DNA of 64,000 nucleotides from Actinoalloteichus fjordicus (GCF_001941625.1 NZ_CP016076.1:3038001-3102000), one strand, 5' to 3'; positions 8,088 through 17,290 are shown, numbered from the stretch's first letter. Notes: generated by a model not told the origin, from the sequence alone. Translations and numbers: made by a program.

Positions 8088-9425
8088 GTGGACGACTATC
8101 GCGCCATCGCCGACCAGCTGGCCGCCGACATCGCCTCGGGCAGGCTCCGGCCCGGTGACCGGCTGCCCGCGCAGCGCCGGTTCGCCCGCACCCACCGCGT
8201 GGCCGCCTCGACCGCCTCCCGCGTCTACGGCGAGCTGATCCGGCGGGGGCTCGCGGTGGGCGAGGTCGGCCGAGGCACCTTCGTCCGGGCAGGCCGGGGG
8301 CGCCCGCACTCGGCGCTCACCGAGCCCGCCGCGCAACGAGTCGACCTGGAGCTGAACTTCCCGATGCTGCCGGAACAGTCAGGCCTGCTCGCCGAGAGCC
8401 TCGGACCGCTGTTGCGGCCGGACGTGCTCGGCGAGGCGCTGCGGCCTGCCGTGGCCGCCGGAACCCCGGAGAGCCGGGATGCCGCCGCCACGCTGCTGTC
8501 CCGCGCGGACTGGCGTCCCGAGCCGGAGTCGATCACCTTCACCGGCGGCGGACGTCAGGCGTTGACCGCCGTCACCGCCGCCCTGGTCGGAGTCGGGGAG
8601 CGGCTGGGCGTGGAGGAGTTCACCTACCCGGTGATGAAGGCCGTGGCCGCCCGACTCGGCGTCACGCTTGTGCCGATCCCGATGGACGAGCACGGCCTGA
8701 GTCCCGCCGCCCTCGCCGAGGCCCACCGGGCGACGCCGCTAAGGGCGGTCTATCTCCAACCGACGCTGCACAACCCGCTGGGCGTCACGATGCCGGAGCG
8801 ACGCCGTGCGGAGCTGATCGAGACGACCGGGCGGCTGGGCCTGCCGGTCGTGGAGGACGTGGTCAACGGGTTCCTCCGGGAGGACCCGCTGCCGCTGGCC
8901 GCGATCGACGCGGAGCACGTCGTGCTGGTGGACAGCATGTCCAAGCGGGTGGCACCCGGCCTGACCCTGGGCTTCGTCGCGGCCCCGCCCGGGCTCGTGC
9001 CCCGAATCGCCTCGGCCGTCCGATCCGGCGGCTGGGCGGCGGCCGGATTCGCGCTGGCCTCGGCCACCAGGGTGATCACCGACGGGACGGCCGACGCCCT
9101 GGCGCGGGCCAAGCGCCACGACGCCGCCGCTCGACAGGCGATCGTGGCCGAGCGGCTCGTGGGCTTCGACGTGGCCGCCGATCCCGCCGCCTACCACTGC
9201 TGGTGGCGGCTGCCGGAGCACTGGCGGGCCGAGACCTTCGTGGCCGCCGCCGCGCGACGCGGGATCGCCGTCACCCCCGCCGCCGCCTTCGTCGTCGGGA
9301 CGGCCAGGGCACCGGGCGCCGTCCGGCTAGCGCTGGGCTCTCCGCCGCCGGAGACGCTGGCCAGGGCGCTGGACGTCCTGGCGGGACTGGCGCGCGGGAC
9401 CACCGAGGACGTCGGCGTGGAGTGA
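8088..9425 (+). CDS. MocR-type regulator (GntR HTH fused to aminotransferase domain)
   Basis: This is a 445-residue fusion. Residues 1-75 form a GntR winged helix (RPGDRLPAQRRFARTHRVAA), and the rest is a fold-type I aminotransferase domain with the PLP lysine at about position 286 in VDSMSKRVAPG. The protein presumably binds DNA and senses an amino-group metabolite through PLP. The GTG start follows an AGGGGG stretch. The promoter carries repeated GTGCAATG elements. Neighbours are a two-TM protein downstream and an intergenic gap upstream; no vitamin B6, GABA or taurine genes are adjacent, so the effector is not evident. Confidence 0.92.
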   Translation: MDDYRAIADQLAADIASGRLRPGDRLPAQRRFARTHRVAASTASRVYGELIRRGLAVGEVGRGTFVRAGRGRPHSALTEPAAQRVDLELNFPMLPEQSGLLAESLGPLLRPDVLGEALRPAVAAGTPESRDAAATLLSRADWRPEPESITFTGGGRQALTAVTAALVGVGERLGVEEFTYPVMKAVAARLGVTLVPIPMDEHGLSPAALAEAHRATPLRAVYLQPTLHNPLGVTMPERRRAELIETTGRLGLPVVEDVVNGFLREDPLPLAAIDAEHVVLVDSMSKRVAPGLTLGFVAAPPGLVPRIASAVRSGGWAAAGFALASATRVITDGTADALARAKRHDAAARQAIVAERLVGFDVAADPAAYHCWWRLPEHWRAETFVAAAARRGIAVTPAAAFVVGTARAPGAVRLALGSPPPETLARALDVLAGLARGTTEDVGVE

Positions 9426-9568
9426 CGCGATGAACCGCAGGCGGCGACGGGCGAACCGGCACGCCTCGGTGCGGCCGAAGATCGGGCTCGCCGATTCCGC
9501 TCCGGCCAGGGCGGCCGTCGCACCAGTCTGTGGGTGAACCCCGCCACTCACAGAGGACCTGGACAGCC

Positions 9569-10492
9569 ATGCGACGGTTCGGCACCTGGCTCCGGCAGAA
9601 CGCCGACGGCTTCCTTGCCCTGGTCATCGCCGGGACGATCGGCCTGCTCGGCCTGCTGGAGGTCTTCGGCCCCGATCTGCTGGGCACGGGGGAGGAGGGC
9701 GGCGAGGCCGTCGACGCGGCGATCCTGCTCGTGCTGGCGTTGCTGGCCGCGACGCTGCTGCGAGATCGCAGGCACCAGGCCAGAGCCGTGGCCGACGCGA
9801 ACGCCGTCCGGCTGGTGCACGGCTCCGACATCGCCCGATTACACGCCGACGCGCACCACGGCACAGACTTGTGGATGTTCAAGGGCGGCACCGGCTCCTA
9901 CCTGCGCGCCGTGACGATCAAGGAGTGCGTGGCCAACGCCCGCCGCGCCAAGCGTCCGATGCAGATGCAGATCGAGATCATCGATCCCACCGACGACGCG
10001 CTGTGCACCGAGTACGCGAAGTACCGATCCTCGCTCTCGCCGGGGCCCGACGGCACCGGCGAGACCTGGACGGCCGAACGGGCCCGCCGAGAGGCCTTCG
10101 CGACGGTCCTGGCGGCGTGCTGGTACCGCGAGCGCTTCACCTTCCTGCGCGTCGACCTCGCCCTGTCCGCGGTGATGACCACGTTCCGCTGGGACCTCTC
10201 CTCCCGATGGGTGATCATGACCCAGGAGGACCCGAGCGCGTTCGCCGTCCAGTTCCAGCGGGACACGCCGCACTACCGGTCCTATGACCGGGAACTCGTC
10301 GCCAGCTTCGACCAGGCGCGGCGGGTCGACGTGGCCCTGGTGCGAGATCTGCGGCTGTCGGAGGAGCCCTCGGTCGACGAGGCGCGCACGCTGTTCACCA
10401 CGTTGCAGCTCCCGCTGCCGGAGTCCTTCACCGACGACGACGTGAGCGACACCCTCAGCAGGGCACTCCAGCCCAAGAATCCCTACGGCTGA
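9569..10492 (+). CDS. Two-TM membrane protein with uncharacterised cytoplasmic domain
   Basis: This is a 307-residue protein starting at the ATG preceded by AGAGGA. Two hydrophobic segments near the N-terminus (about 13-33, GFLALVIAGTIGLLGLLEVF, and 45-62, ILLVLALLAATLL) are followed by a roughly 240-residue soluble domain. That domain has a beta-rich block (DLWMFKGGTGSYLR, then MQMQIEIIDP) and a helical C-terminal part, with the segment FQRDTPHYRSYDRELVASF. The pattern is faintly like degenerate phospholipase-D-type sensor domains, but no HKD motif is present. I do not recognise a family. The gene follows the MocR gene by 143 bp and could be its target. Confidence 0.75.
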   Translation: MRRFGTWLRQNADGFLALVIAGTIGLLGLLEVFGPDLLGTGEEGGEAVDAAILLVLALLAATLLRDRRHQARAVADANAVRLVHGSDIARLHADAHHGTDLWMFKGGTGSYLRAVTIKECVANARRAKRPMQMQIEIIDPTDDALCTEYAKYRSSLSPGPDGTGETWTAERARREAFATVLAACWYRERFTFLRVDLALSAVMTTFRWDLSSRWVIMTQEDPSAFAVQFQRDTPHYRSYDRELVASFDQARRVDVALVRDLRLSEEPSVDEARTLFTTLQLPLPESFTDDDVSDTLSRALQPKNPYG

Positions 10493-10536
10493 CGCGGGAA
10501 GGCCGGTGTCGCGGCGAGGGCAGCGTCCCGCACGGA

Positions 10537-11754
10537 CTAGCCGGTGATCAGGAGCGCGGCGACGCTCGCCGCCAGCGCGAGGACGGCGAGGACGAGGCCC
10601 GTGCGCACGAATCGGCGCAGCGGCACCACGAGCCCGTTCGCGCGGCAGGACTCCAGACACAGCAGCGTCGCCAGTGACGCCCACGGGGTGACGACGGCGC
10701 CGACGTTCGTCCCGATCAGCAGGGCCAGCAGCTGATCCCCGTTCGCAGGCGGCACGACGGCCTCTCCTGCGGCGTAGGCGGGCAGGTTGTTGATCACATT
10801 CGACAGACCGGCGCCCGTCAGCGCCGCCCGGACGGCGCCGCCGACGTCGTCGGAGGTGCCGATCAACGCCGTCATCACCTCCGCGAGGCCGTGTCGGCTC
10901 AGGGTGGGGATCACCAGGAACAGCCCGGCGACCAGGATGAGCAGCCGCCAGGGGATCAGGCTCAGCCGCAACGCCTGCCGGTCCAGCACGGCGAAGGCCG
11001 CCACCACGATCAGCGCGGCCCCGGCGGCGGCGAGGCTGATCCCCTCGTGCAGGAAGATCACGGCGCCGACGAACAGGACGCAGGCCCCCGCCGCGACCGC
11101 GCACAGACCGCGCTCCCTCGGCTGCTCCAGCCGGACCGGCGACGGCGGCAGATAGCGATCGGCGCCTCGGGCGCCCCGGCGCCAGTAGAACGCCCACAGC
11201 GCCGCCGTCGTCACCAGGATCGCCGCCAGCTGCGGCGCCCACATCCGGGCCGCGAAGTCCTCGGCGTCCAGCGCGACGCGATCGGCCGCCAACAGGTTGG
11301 TCAGGTTGGACACCGGCAGCAGCAGGCTGGCGGTGTTCGCGAGCCAGATGGTGGTCATCGCCAGCGGCAGCGCGGCGATCTTCGCCCTGGGGGCCAGTGC
11401 GAGGAACACCGGTGTGAGCAGGACGGCGGTCGTGTCGAGATTGAGGAAGACGGTCGTCACCGAGGCGAAGCCGACGCACAGTAGGAACAGTGCCGGGTAG
11501 TTCCCGCCGCCGATGATCGCGATCCGGGTGGCGATGACGTCGAAGACCCTGGCGCGCATCGCCAGTTCCGCAAGCACGATCACACTGCCGAGGAACAGCA
11601 GCAGCGGAGCGACCCTGGCGATGCTCGCCGCCGCCTCGTCGGCGGGCAACGCTCCGGTGAGCACGAAGATCACGCCGAGGAGGAGCAGACCGATCCTGAC
11701 CCGGTCGAGCGCGCTCGGCATGCGCGGAATGCGGGACAGCCGCGGGGAGACCAC
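10537..11754 (-). CDS. ArsB/NhaD-superfamily anion permease
   Basis: This is a 405-residue integral membrane transporter with about eleven hydrophobic segments. Family signatures include FLNLDTTAVLLTPVFLAL in the first half and the symmetric GLSNVINNLPAYAAGEA in the second, the two re-entrant-type motifs of the ion-transporter superfamily that includes ArsB, NhaD and SLC13 carriers. I place the start at a GTG (11754) preceded by CAGGA; an ATG at 11721 is the alternative, and the upstream open frame is arginine-rich and not credible. No arsR, arsC or other arsenic genes are adjacent, so arsenite export is not supported and the transported anion is unknown. Confidence 0.85.
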   Translation of the reverse strand: MVSPRLSRIPRMPSALDRVRIGLLLLGVIFVLTGALPADEAAASIARVAPLLLFLGSVIVLAELAMRARVFDVIATRIAIIGGGNYPALFLLCVGFASVTTVFLNLDTTAVLLTPVFLALAPRAKIAALPLAMTTIWLANTASLLLPVSNLTNLLAADRVALDAEDFAARMWAPQLAAILVTTAALWAFYWRRGARGADRYLPPSPVRLEQPRERGLCAVAAGACVLFVGAVIFLHEGISLAAAGAALIVVAAFAVLDRQALRLSLIPWRLLILVAGLFLVIPTLSRHGLAEVMTALIGTSDDVGGAVRAALTGAGLSNVINNLPAYAAGEAVVPPANGDQLLALLIGTNVGAVVTPWASLATLLCLESCRANGLVVPLRRFVRTGLVLAVLALAASVAALLITG

Positions 11755-12153
11755 GCGATCATCCTGCCCGACACGGACCGAGGTCCTTCGGCATCGACGG
11801 TCGTCGGGCCGGTGACCGGGTCGGAATCGCTCGGCGGCCGCCGAGTACTCCTCGGCGACGATCCGCGGGCCGACGTCCGGCGCGGACCCGGCCGGCCGAA
11901 AGCGGCCGGGTCGCCGGTGCTCGGCGGGCCGCCTGCGCCCGGTACCGGCCGGACGACCCGGTCGCCCGGCGCGGCTCCGGTCCGCTGAGACGACCCGTGG
12001 GCAGGCCCGGTCTACCAGTGTTCTCCTGCGGCGACGCAGCCGGCAGTGCTCGCGATCACGCGCCGCCCGCGCCGAGGACCGGCACACTCATGGCACGATC
12101 GGGGCGGCGACGGGGAGCAGCCGGACGATCCGCATCAGCAGCCCGGCGGTGAC
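11755..12153. other. Intergenic region left of the hairpin array
   Basis: The interval between the permease start and the repeat array holds only arginine-rich open frames without ribosome sites. I see no gene. Confidence 0.45.
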
Positions 12154-12320
12154 GATTCGCTCGGCGGGAGCCGGGCGGCCGCGATTTCGCCCGCCGAGAG
12201 GCGGGGGCGGTAATGATTCGCCCGGTCGGAGCCGGGCGGTGACGATTCGCCCGCCGGGAGGCGGGCGGTGATGATTCGCCCGGTCGGAGCCGGGCGGTGA
12301 CGATTCGCCCGGCCGAGTCG
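12154..12320. repeat. Tandem 29-bp hairpin repeats, about six units
   Basis: Units begin with GATTCGC at 12154, 12183 (GATTTCGC), 12215, 12244, 12273 and 12302, mostly spaced 29 bp apart. Each unit contains an inverted repeat. Units at 12215 and 12273 are identical and form CGCCCGG/CCGGGCG stems; the unit at 12244 forms CGCCCGCC/GGCGGGCG and that at 12183 CCCGCC/GGCGGG. The stem sequence changes on both arms together. The period is not a multiple of three, so it is not a coding repeat. It lies about 270 bp before the aldehyde dehydrogenase start. Confidence 0.8.
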
Positions 12321-12588
12321 GGGCACCGCCAGGCCGGCCTCGGATCACGGGCAGGCTCGCCGTCGAGAGGCCCACGTGGTCGTCGGTCGACCGCGCGTCA
12401 CGACGCGGGGGAGCCCACGACCGCCGGGCCGGGACGAGATCGTGGAGCGGACGGCCTGGCGAGGCCGACCGATCCGAGGCCGTCCTGCCGACGTCCGGTG
12501 ACGGGCGTCTGGGGCACTGACCGCGCCGAGGTCGAGACCGCCGCTCGCGGCGGCCCTCGACCCGGCCGACGCTGATCGGAGCAGCACT

Positions 12589-14025
12589 GTGACGACTCCC
12601 GCACCCACCCTGGACGGCGTCCTCGCCACGGCGGAGGGGGCAGCCAGGACTCTGGCCCTCTCCAGCCCTGTCGAGCGGGCGGACTGGCTGGCGGCCCTCG
12701 CCGACGCGCTCGACGCGGCGGGACCCGAGCTGATCGCCACCGCCCAGGCGGAGACCAGCCTGCCCACCGGGCGACTCACCGGTGAGCTGGCGCGCACCAC
12801 CTTCCAGGCCCGGCTGTTCGCCGAGCGGCTTCGCGACGGCAGCCTGCTGGAGGCGCGGATCGATCACGCCGATCCCGCGTGGCCGATGGGACCGAGGCCC
12901 GACATCCGCCGGGCGCTGCGTCCGCTGGGCGTCGTGGTCGTGTTCGCCGCGAGCAACTTCCCCTTCGCGTTCAGCGTCGCGGGCGGCGACACCGTCTCCG
13001 CGCTGGCGGCGGGCTGCCCGGTGGTGCTCAAGGCCCACCCCGGCCACCCCCGGCTCTCGCGGGAGACCGCCGCCGTCGTCGTCGCCGCGCTGGAGTCCGC
13101 AGGCGCCCCGGCAGGCGTGTTCGCGCTGATCGAGGGCTTCGAGGACGGCATCGCGGCGGTGCGGGACCCTCGGGTGTCCGCCGTCGGGTTCACCGGCTCC
13201 GTCTCGGGCGGCCGGGCGCTGTTCGACGTCGCCGTCGGGCGGCCGGTGCCCATCCCCTTCTACGGGGAGCTGGGCAGCACCAATCCGGTCTTCGTGACGC
13301 CCCGAGGCTGGCAGGACCGGGGCGCCGAGATCGTCGAGGGCTTCGCGGGCTCGGTCACCCTCGGCTCTGGCCAGTTCTGCACCAAGCCGGGCGTCGTGCT
13401 GGTGCCCGATGTGGACGCCTTCGTCGGGCTGCTGCCGGAGCTGACCGTCGGGCCGATGCTCAACGAGCGAATCCAGACCGGCTTCCTCACCGCGACGGGC
13501 GGCCTGGCCGACTGCGACGGCGTCGACACGGTTCCGACGGTCGCGGGCGCGGACAGCGCGGTCGCCCCGGTCCTGCTGCGGACGACCGCCGAACGCGTGC
13601 TCGCCGACCCCGAACTGCTCGGCATGGAGTGCTTCGGCCCGGCCGCGCTGCTGGTCTCCTACTCCTCCACCGAGGAGCTGCTGGCGGTGGCCCGGCTCGG
13701 ACACGGCCAGCTCACGGCCACCATCCAGGGCAGCGAGGCGGGCGATGACGTGGCCGCCGAGCTCGTCGAGCCGTTGTCGGACTTCGCGGGCCGCATCATC
13801 TGGAACCAGTGGCCGACCGGCGTGACGGTCAGCGACGCCCAGCACCACGGCGGCCCCTACCCGGCGTCGACCGCCCCCACGACCACCTCGGTGGGAACGG
13901 CGGCCGTCACCCGGTTCCTCCGGCCGGTCGCCTACCAGAACCTGCCCGCCGCGCTGCTGCCCGCCGCCGTCGGGGACGCGGCGGCCGAGGGCGTGCGGCA
14001 GGTGATCGACGGCAGGCAGGCCTGA
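12589..14025 (+). CDS. Aldehyde dehydrogenase, ketoglutarate-semialdehyde type
   Basis: This is a 478-residue NAD(P)+-dependent aldehyde dehydrogenase. Catalytic residues are Cys264 (GSGQFCTKPG), Glu227 (YGELGSTNP), Asn123 (AASNFPFAF) and Lys148 (VVLKAHPG). The AASNFPFAFSVAGGDT block and the absence of the usual EELGGK block place it in the branch with alpha-ketoglutaric semialdehyde dehydrogenases of the non-phosphorylative pentose, glucarate and hydroxyproline pathways. The GTG start follows GGAG. None of those pathway genes is adjacent, so the physiological substrate is uncertain. It is convergent with the MarR gene, with only 8 bp between the stops. Confidence 0.9.
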   Translation: MTTPAPTLDGVLATAEGAARTLALSSPVERADWLAALADALDAAGPELIATAQAETSLPTGRLTGELARTTFQARLFAERLRDGSLLEARIDHADPAWPMGPRPDIRRALRPLGVVVVFAASNFPFAFSVAGGDTVSALAAGCPVVLKAHPGHPRLSRETAAVVVAALESAGAPAGVFALIEGFEDGIAAVRDPRVSAVGFTGSVSGGRALFDVAVGRPVPIPFYGELGSTNPVFVTPRGWQDRGAEIVEGFAGSVTLGSGQFCTKPGVVLVPDVDAFVGLLPELTVGPMLNERIQTGFLTATGGLADCDGVDTVPTVAGADSAVAPVLLRTTAERVLADPELLGMECFGPAALLVSYSSTEELLAVARLGHGQLTATIQGSEAGDDVAAELVEPLSDFAGRIIWNQWPTGVTVSDAQHHGGPYPASTAPTTTSVGTAAVTRFLRPVAYQNLPAALLPAAVGDAAAEGVRQVIDGRQA

Positions 14026-14033
14026 GCGTCGCC

Positions 14034-14531
14034 TCAACCTGAGCGTCCGGACGCCGTGGGCGCGGCGCTGATCGAGTGTTCCAGGCGTTCGAGCATGGAC
14101 AGCAGCTCCGCCCGCTCGGCACTCGACAGCCCGGCGACGGTCTGCTCTTCGAGTTCGGCCCACACCCCGTGCAGGCGGTCGAGGAGTCCGCTGCCCGCCT
14201 CGGTCAGTTCGACCAGCATCACGCGGGCGTCCCGGCTGGAACGCGTGCGGCATACGAAGCCCGCGCGTTCCAGCCGCTGCACCGTCTTGGTGACGGTGGA
14301 CGGGTGGATGCCGAGCCTGCCGACCAGGTCCCGTTGGGAGGTCGAGCCGCTCTCGGCGAGCAGCATGAGCACGATCTCCTGGCCGGGATAGAGGCCCAGC
14401 CTGGTCAACAGCGAGCCCGCGAGCAGCTTGTGTGCGCGGGCGACTCGGACGATCGCCGAGCTGACCGGGCCCTGCTCGATGCCGAACAGCGATGCCGTGG
14501 CGGCACAGACTTCGTCGGTCTCGTCGTGCAA
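14034..14531 (-). CDS. MarR-family transcriptional regulator
   Basis: This is a 165-residue MarR protein. The winged helix lies at about 60-110 (QRDLVGRLGIHPSTVTKTV, then RLERAGFVCRTRSSRDARV), flanked by dimerisation helices. I chose a TTG start at 14531 because it is directly preceded by GGAGGAGAACGTC, an excellent ribosome site; an extended frame upstream would overlap the divergent gene. It is divergent from the small nitroreductase-like gene at 14625, with a TGGTCGACCA palindrome between them, so it probably represses that gene and itself. Confidence 0.9.
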   Translation of the reverse strand: MHDETDEVCAATASLFGIEQGPVSSAIVRVARAHKLLAGSLLTRLGLYPGQEIVLMLLAESGSTSQRDLVGRLGIHPSTVTKTVQRLERAGFVCRTRSSRDARVMLVELTEAGSGLLDRLHGVWAELEEQTVAGLSSAERAELLSMLERLEHSISAAPTASGRSG

Positions 14532-14573
14532 GACGTTCTCCTCCACCGGATCGCCTGCCGCTTTACTGCGGTG

Positions 14574-14594
14574 ATTAGTTGGTCGACCATGTAT
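14574..14594. promoter_or_regulatory. MarR operator candidate
   Basis: TGGTCGACCA (14580-14589) is a perfect 10-bp palindrome in the centre of an AT-richer stretch (ATTAGT to the left and TGTAT to the right), giving the partly symmetric TAG/GTA flanks common in MarR sites. It sits in the divergent promoter region. Confidence 0.6.
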
Positions 14595-14624
14595 TCTCGT
14601 CGAAGCCATCGAGGAGGAGAACAC

Positions 14625-15047
14625 ATGTCCAGCTTCAACGAGAATGTCATCGCCGAGTTCCGGGCGAACGAAGGCCGGGTCGGCGGACCGTTCGAGGGCG
14701 TTCCGCTGCTGTTGTTGACCACCACCGGTCGGCGCAGCGGGAAGCCTCGCACCTTGCCGCTGGGCACCATCACCGACGGTGACTCCTTCGTCATCGCCGC
14801 CTCCGACTCGGGCGGGGACAAGCACCCGCTCTGGTTAGCCAACCTGGAGGCAGACCCGCGCGCGACCATCGAGGTGGGCACCCGCACCATCGAGGTCCGC
14901 GCGCGAATCGAGGCATCCGGACCGGAGCGCGACCGGCTCTACGCGGCCCTGGTGAAGGAAATGTCCCCCTTCGCGGATTACGAGGCCAAGACCACCCGGC
15001 TGATCCCGGTCGTGGTGCTCAAGGAGACGGCCGCTGAGAACGCCTGA
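14625..15047 (+). CDS. F420H2-dependent nitroreductase/quinone reductase-family protein
   Basis: This is a 140-residue protein of the deazaflavin-dependent nitroreductase (Ddn-like) family, a split-barrel fold that binds F420. The diagnostic block LLLLTTTGRRSGKPRTLPLG is at about residues 28-47, followed by the phosphate-loop region WLANLEADPRATIEVG. Length is normal. The ATG has a very strong GAGGAGGAGA site. It is divergently paired with a MarR repressor, which suggests induction by a quinone, redox-cycling compound or drug; that role is inferred. Confidence 0.9.
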   Translation: MSSFNENVIAEFRANEGRVGGPFEGVPLLLLTTTGRRSGKPRTLPLGTITDGDSFVIAASDSGGDKHPLWLANLEADPRATIEVGTRTIEVRARIEASGPERDRLYAALVKEMSPFADYEAKTTRLIPVVVLKETAAENA

Positions 15048-15645
15048 GCCGCATGAACCTGTTGGGTTCGCGGCGGGCGGGGTGATCCGCCGATCGGCCG
15101 CGCTTGCCGTCTGCGGCCGATGTCTCTGCCACCGCGCACCGGCAGCGGACGTCCCGCACCGGATGATCGGCGACCGCCCTCCCCGGCTGCCAGGTCGCGC
15201 TCGGGTCTACGAGGTCGAGAGCGACGGGCTCCCGCAGCGGCGTCGCATCGCCGGTCACCGGTCCGGTGTCGCATGATCCGGCCGACGATCTTCAGGTCGG
15301 CGAAGTACCCGTAGGCAGGCGGACACCTCGACGCCCGCACCCCTCGACAGCTGCCCGCACGCCCCGCAGACAGACAGTCGACCCGACGCACCGCAGGCCG
15401 ACTGGCCCGAGGCTCGCAGAACCGGCGGCCCGCCCGTGATCAGCGGCACAGCGCAGGTCGAGCTGATCCCGACGAATCGGGTTGACGCCGGACGAGGCCC
15501 GCCAGAGACTCGCTTCGGGCGACGACGAGTCCCTCGGGCCTCGACCGCCGCCGTTCCCGGTCCGCGCAGGCGGGACCGTGTCGACGATCGGTTCAGCGGA
15601 CGGGCCCGCTCCGACGTTGTTCGACGAGCGGAGGGCACCTCGACG
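15048..15645. other. Intergenic region, no gene seen
   Basis: About 600 bp upstream of the MFS gene contain no convincing reading frame on either strand and no repeats that I could recognise. Confidence 0.5.
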
Positions 15646-16926
15646 ATGAGTGCGCAGGAGACACCGGGTCCACAGACGCCGGTCACGCTGCGCTCCCTCA
15701 TCCCCGCCGTCTTCCTGCCCGCTTCGCTGTACGGCGTCGGCCAGGGCGCGGCGGCCCCGCTGATCGCCATCACCGCCAGGGAGCTGGGAGCGTCCTTCTC
15801 GATCGCGGGCGTCATCGTGGCCGTGCTCAGCGTGGGCCAGGTCCTCGGCAACCTGCCCGCGGGCAGGCTGGTCGGCCTGATCGGCGAGCGCGGCGCCCTG
15901 CTGGTGGCCAGCGGGCTGGCCGTGCTCGCCGCGCTGGGCTGCGTGTTGGCGCCCAACCTGCCGACGCTGGCTGCCTCGGTGCTGGTGGCCGGCCTGGCGA
16001 ACTCGGTATGGGGCCTGGCCAGACAGACCTATCTCACCGAGGTCGTGCCGCTTCGGCTGCGGGCCAGGGCGATGTCGACCCTGGCCGGTGTGGTGCGCAT
16101 CGGGGCGTTCGTCGGGCCGCTGGTCGGGGCCGGTGCGCTCGTGCTGCTCGGCCCGCGCGGCGGCTACTGGGTCCAGGTGCTCGCGGTGCTCGTCGCCGGG
16201 ACGATCGTGCTCGCGCTGCCTGACGTCGCGCGGCGTCGCGCTCCCTCGGAGGTCCGCGCCCCGGTGGGTCCGCTGCGCATGTTCGGCCGGTACCGCAGAT
16301 TCTTCGCCACTCTCGGGGCCTCGGCCGTCCTGGTGGGGGCGATCCGCGCGTCGCGGCAGGTGGTCGTCCCGCTATGGGGGGACCATCTCGGTCTCGACCC
16401 GGCCGTCACGAGCCTGATCTACGGCGTCTCCGGCGCGCTGGACATGCTGCTGTTCTACCCGGCGGGTCGGGTGATGGACCTCCATGGTCGTCGCTTCGTC
16501 GCCGTGCCGTCCATGCTGGTCCTCGGCGTGTCGTGCCTGCTCCTGCCGCTGACCGGCGGGCCGGTGACCCTGTTGCTGGTCGCGGCGCTGATGGGCGTCG
16601 GCAACGGCATGGGCAGCGGGATCATGATGACGCTGGGCGCCGACATGGCGCCGCCCGCCGAACGACCCGCGTTCCTGGGAGCCTGGCGCCTGTGTGTGGA
16701 CGCGGGCGGCAGCGGGGGACCGCTGCTGATCGGCACGGGCGCCGCGCTCTCCCTGGGATTCGCGGTGGCCGGGATGGGCGTGGTCGGGCTGCTCGCCGCC
16801 GCAGGCCTCGGCCGCTGGATCGTCGAGCCTGATCGAGACGAACCGCAGTCCTCTTCCGACTCCGCCGCGCCGTCCGTAGTCGCGTCCCCGGCGGTGCAGA
16901 TGCCGCCCGACGTCGGCCGCTCGTGA
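15646..16926 (+). CDS. MFS transporter
   Basis: This is a 426-residue major facilitator with about twelve hydrophobic segments. The A-motif-like loop appears as GNLPAGRLVGLIGERGALL after TM2, repeated in the second half as YPAGRVMDLHGRRFVAVP. A 40-residue hydrophilic C-terminal tail is rich in Ser and Pro. The ATG at 15646 follows GGAGGG; the frame is open upstream, but that part is arginine-rich. It is probably a drug/proton antiporter by general similarity (SP-like features are absent); the substrate is unknown. It stands alone. Confidence 0.88.
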   Translation: MSAQETPGPQTPVTLRSLIPAVFLPASLYGVGQGAAAPLIAITARELGASFSIAGVIVAVLSVGQVLGNLPAGRLVGLIGERGALLVASGLAVLAALGCVLAPNLPTLAASVLVAGLANSVWGLARQTYLTEVVPLRLRARAMSTLAGVVRIGAFVGPLVGAGALVLLGPRGGYWVQVLAVLVAGTIVLALPDVARRRAPSEVRAPVGPLRMFGRYRRFFATLGASAVLVGAIRASRQVVVPLWGDHLGLDPAVTSLIYGVSGALDMLLFYPAGRVMDLHGRRFVAVPSMLVLGVSCLLLPLTGGPVTLLLVAALMGVGNGMGSGIMMTLGADMAPPAERPAFLGAWRLCVDAGGSGGPLLIGTGAALSLGFAVAGMGVVGLLAAAGLGRWIVEPDRDEPQSSSDSAAPSVVASPAVQMPPDVGRS

Positions 16927-17041
16927 GGCGGCGGCCCGGGGCGTCTCGCGCGGACGGGCTCGGTGGCCCGGCCCCCGGCTGCCCGCGCGGTGATCGCGCC
17001 CTCCCGGACGCCCGGCACCGCCGCGCGGACGGACGGCGTCG

Positions 17042-17290
17042 GTGAGCGGCGTCGAGTTCGCCATCGCCGGTCTGGCGGTCCTGCTCGGCGCCGCACTGCA
17101 GGGCACCATCGGCCTCGGGCTGGGCATGGTGTCGGGGCCGATTCTGGCGCTGCTCGATCCGACGTTGGTGCCCGGCCCGCTGTTGATGCTGGCCACGCTG
17201 CTCACGCTCACGGTCGTCCTGCGCGAGCGCGCCGCGCTGGACCTGGCGGGCACCGGCAGGCTGCATCTCCCGCCCCGCTCGAACGCCGAC
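17042..17290 (+). pseudogene. Truncated TauE/SafE (TSUP) permease
   Basis: A GTG frame encodes the first two to three membrane segments of a TSUP-family anion exporter (FAIAGLAVLLGAALQGTIG, LGMVSGPILALLDP, PGPLLMLATLLTLTVVL), ending around GTGRLH. After this point the reading frame continues as arginine/proline-rich sequence unrelated to the family and runs into the end of the phosphoesterase gene on the other strand. Family members are about 240-260 residues, so roughly 70 percent is missing. The most likely cause is a deletion joining this stub to the neighbouring gene's 3' end. Confidence 0.7.

Noticed and set aside
10537-11754. Annotation of the permease as an arsenite pump
   Set aside because: The family includes many anions, and no ars regulator or reductase is adjacent.
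12135-12326. Repeated peptide in the hairpin array, read on the minus strand
   Set aside because: The 29-bp period shifts the frame between units and there is no ribosome site, so the repeat is not coding.
15048-15645. A short leftward frame with the string YFADLKIVGRIM
   Set aside because: The surrounding translation is arginine-rich, has no start signal, and there is no second block of similarity to support a gene.
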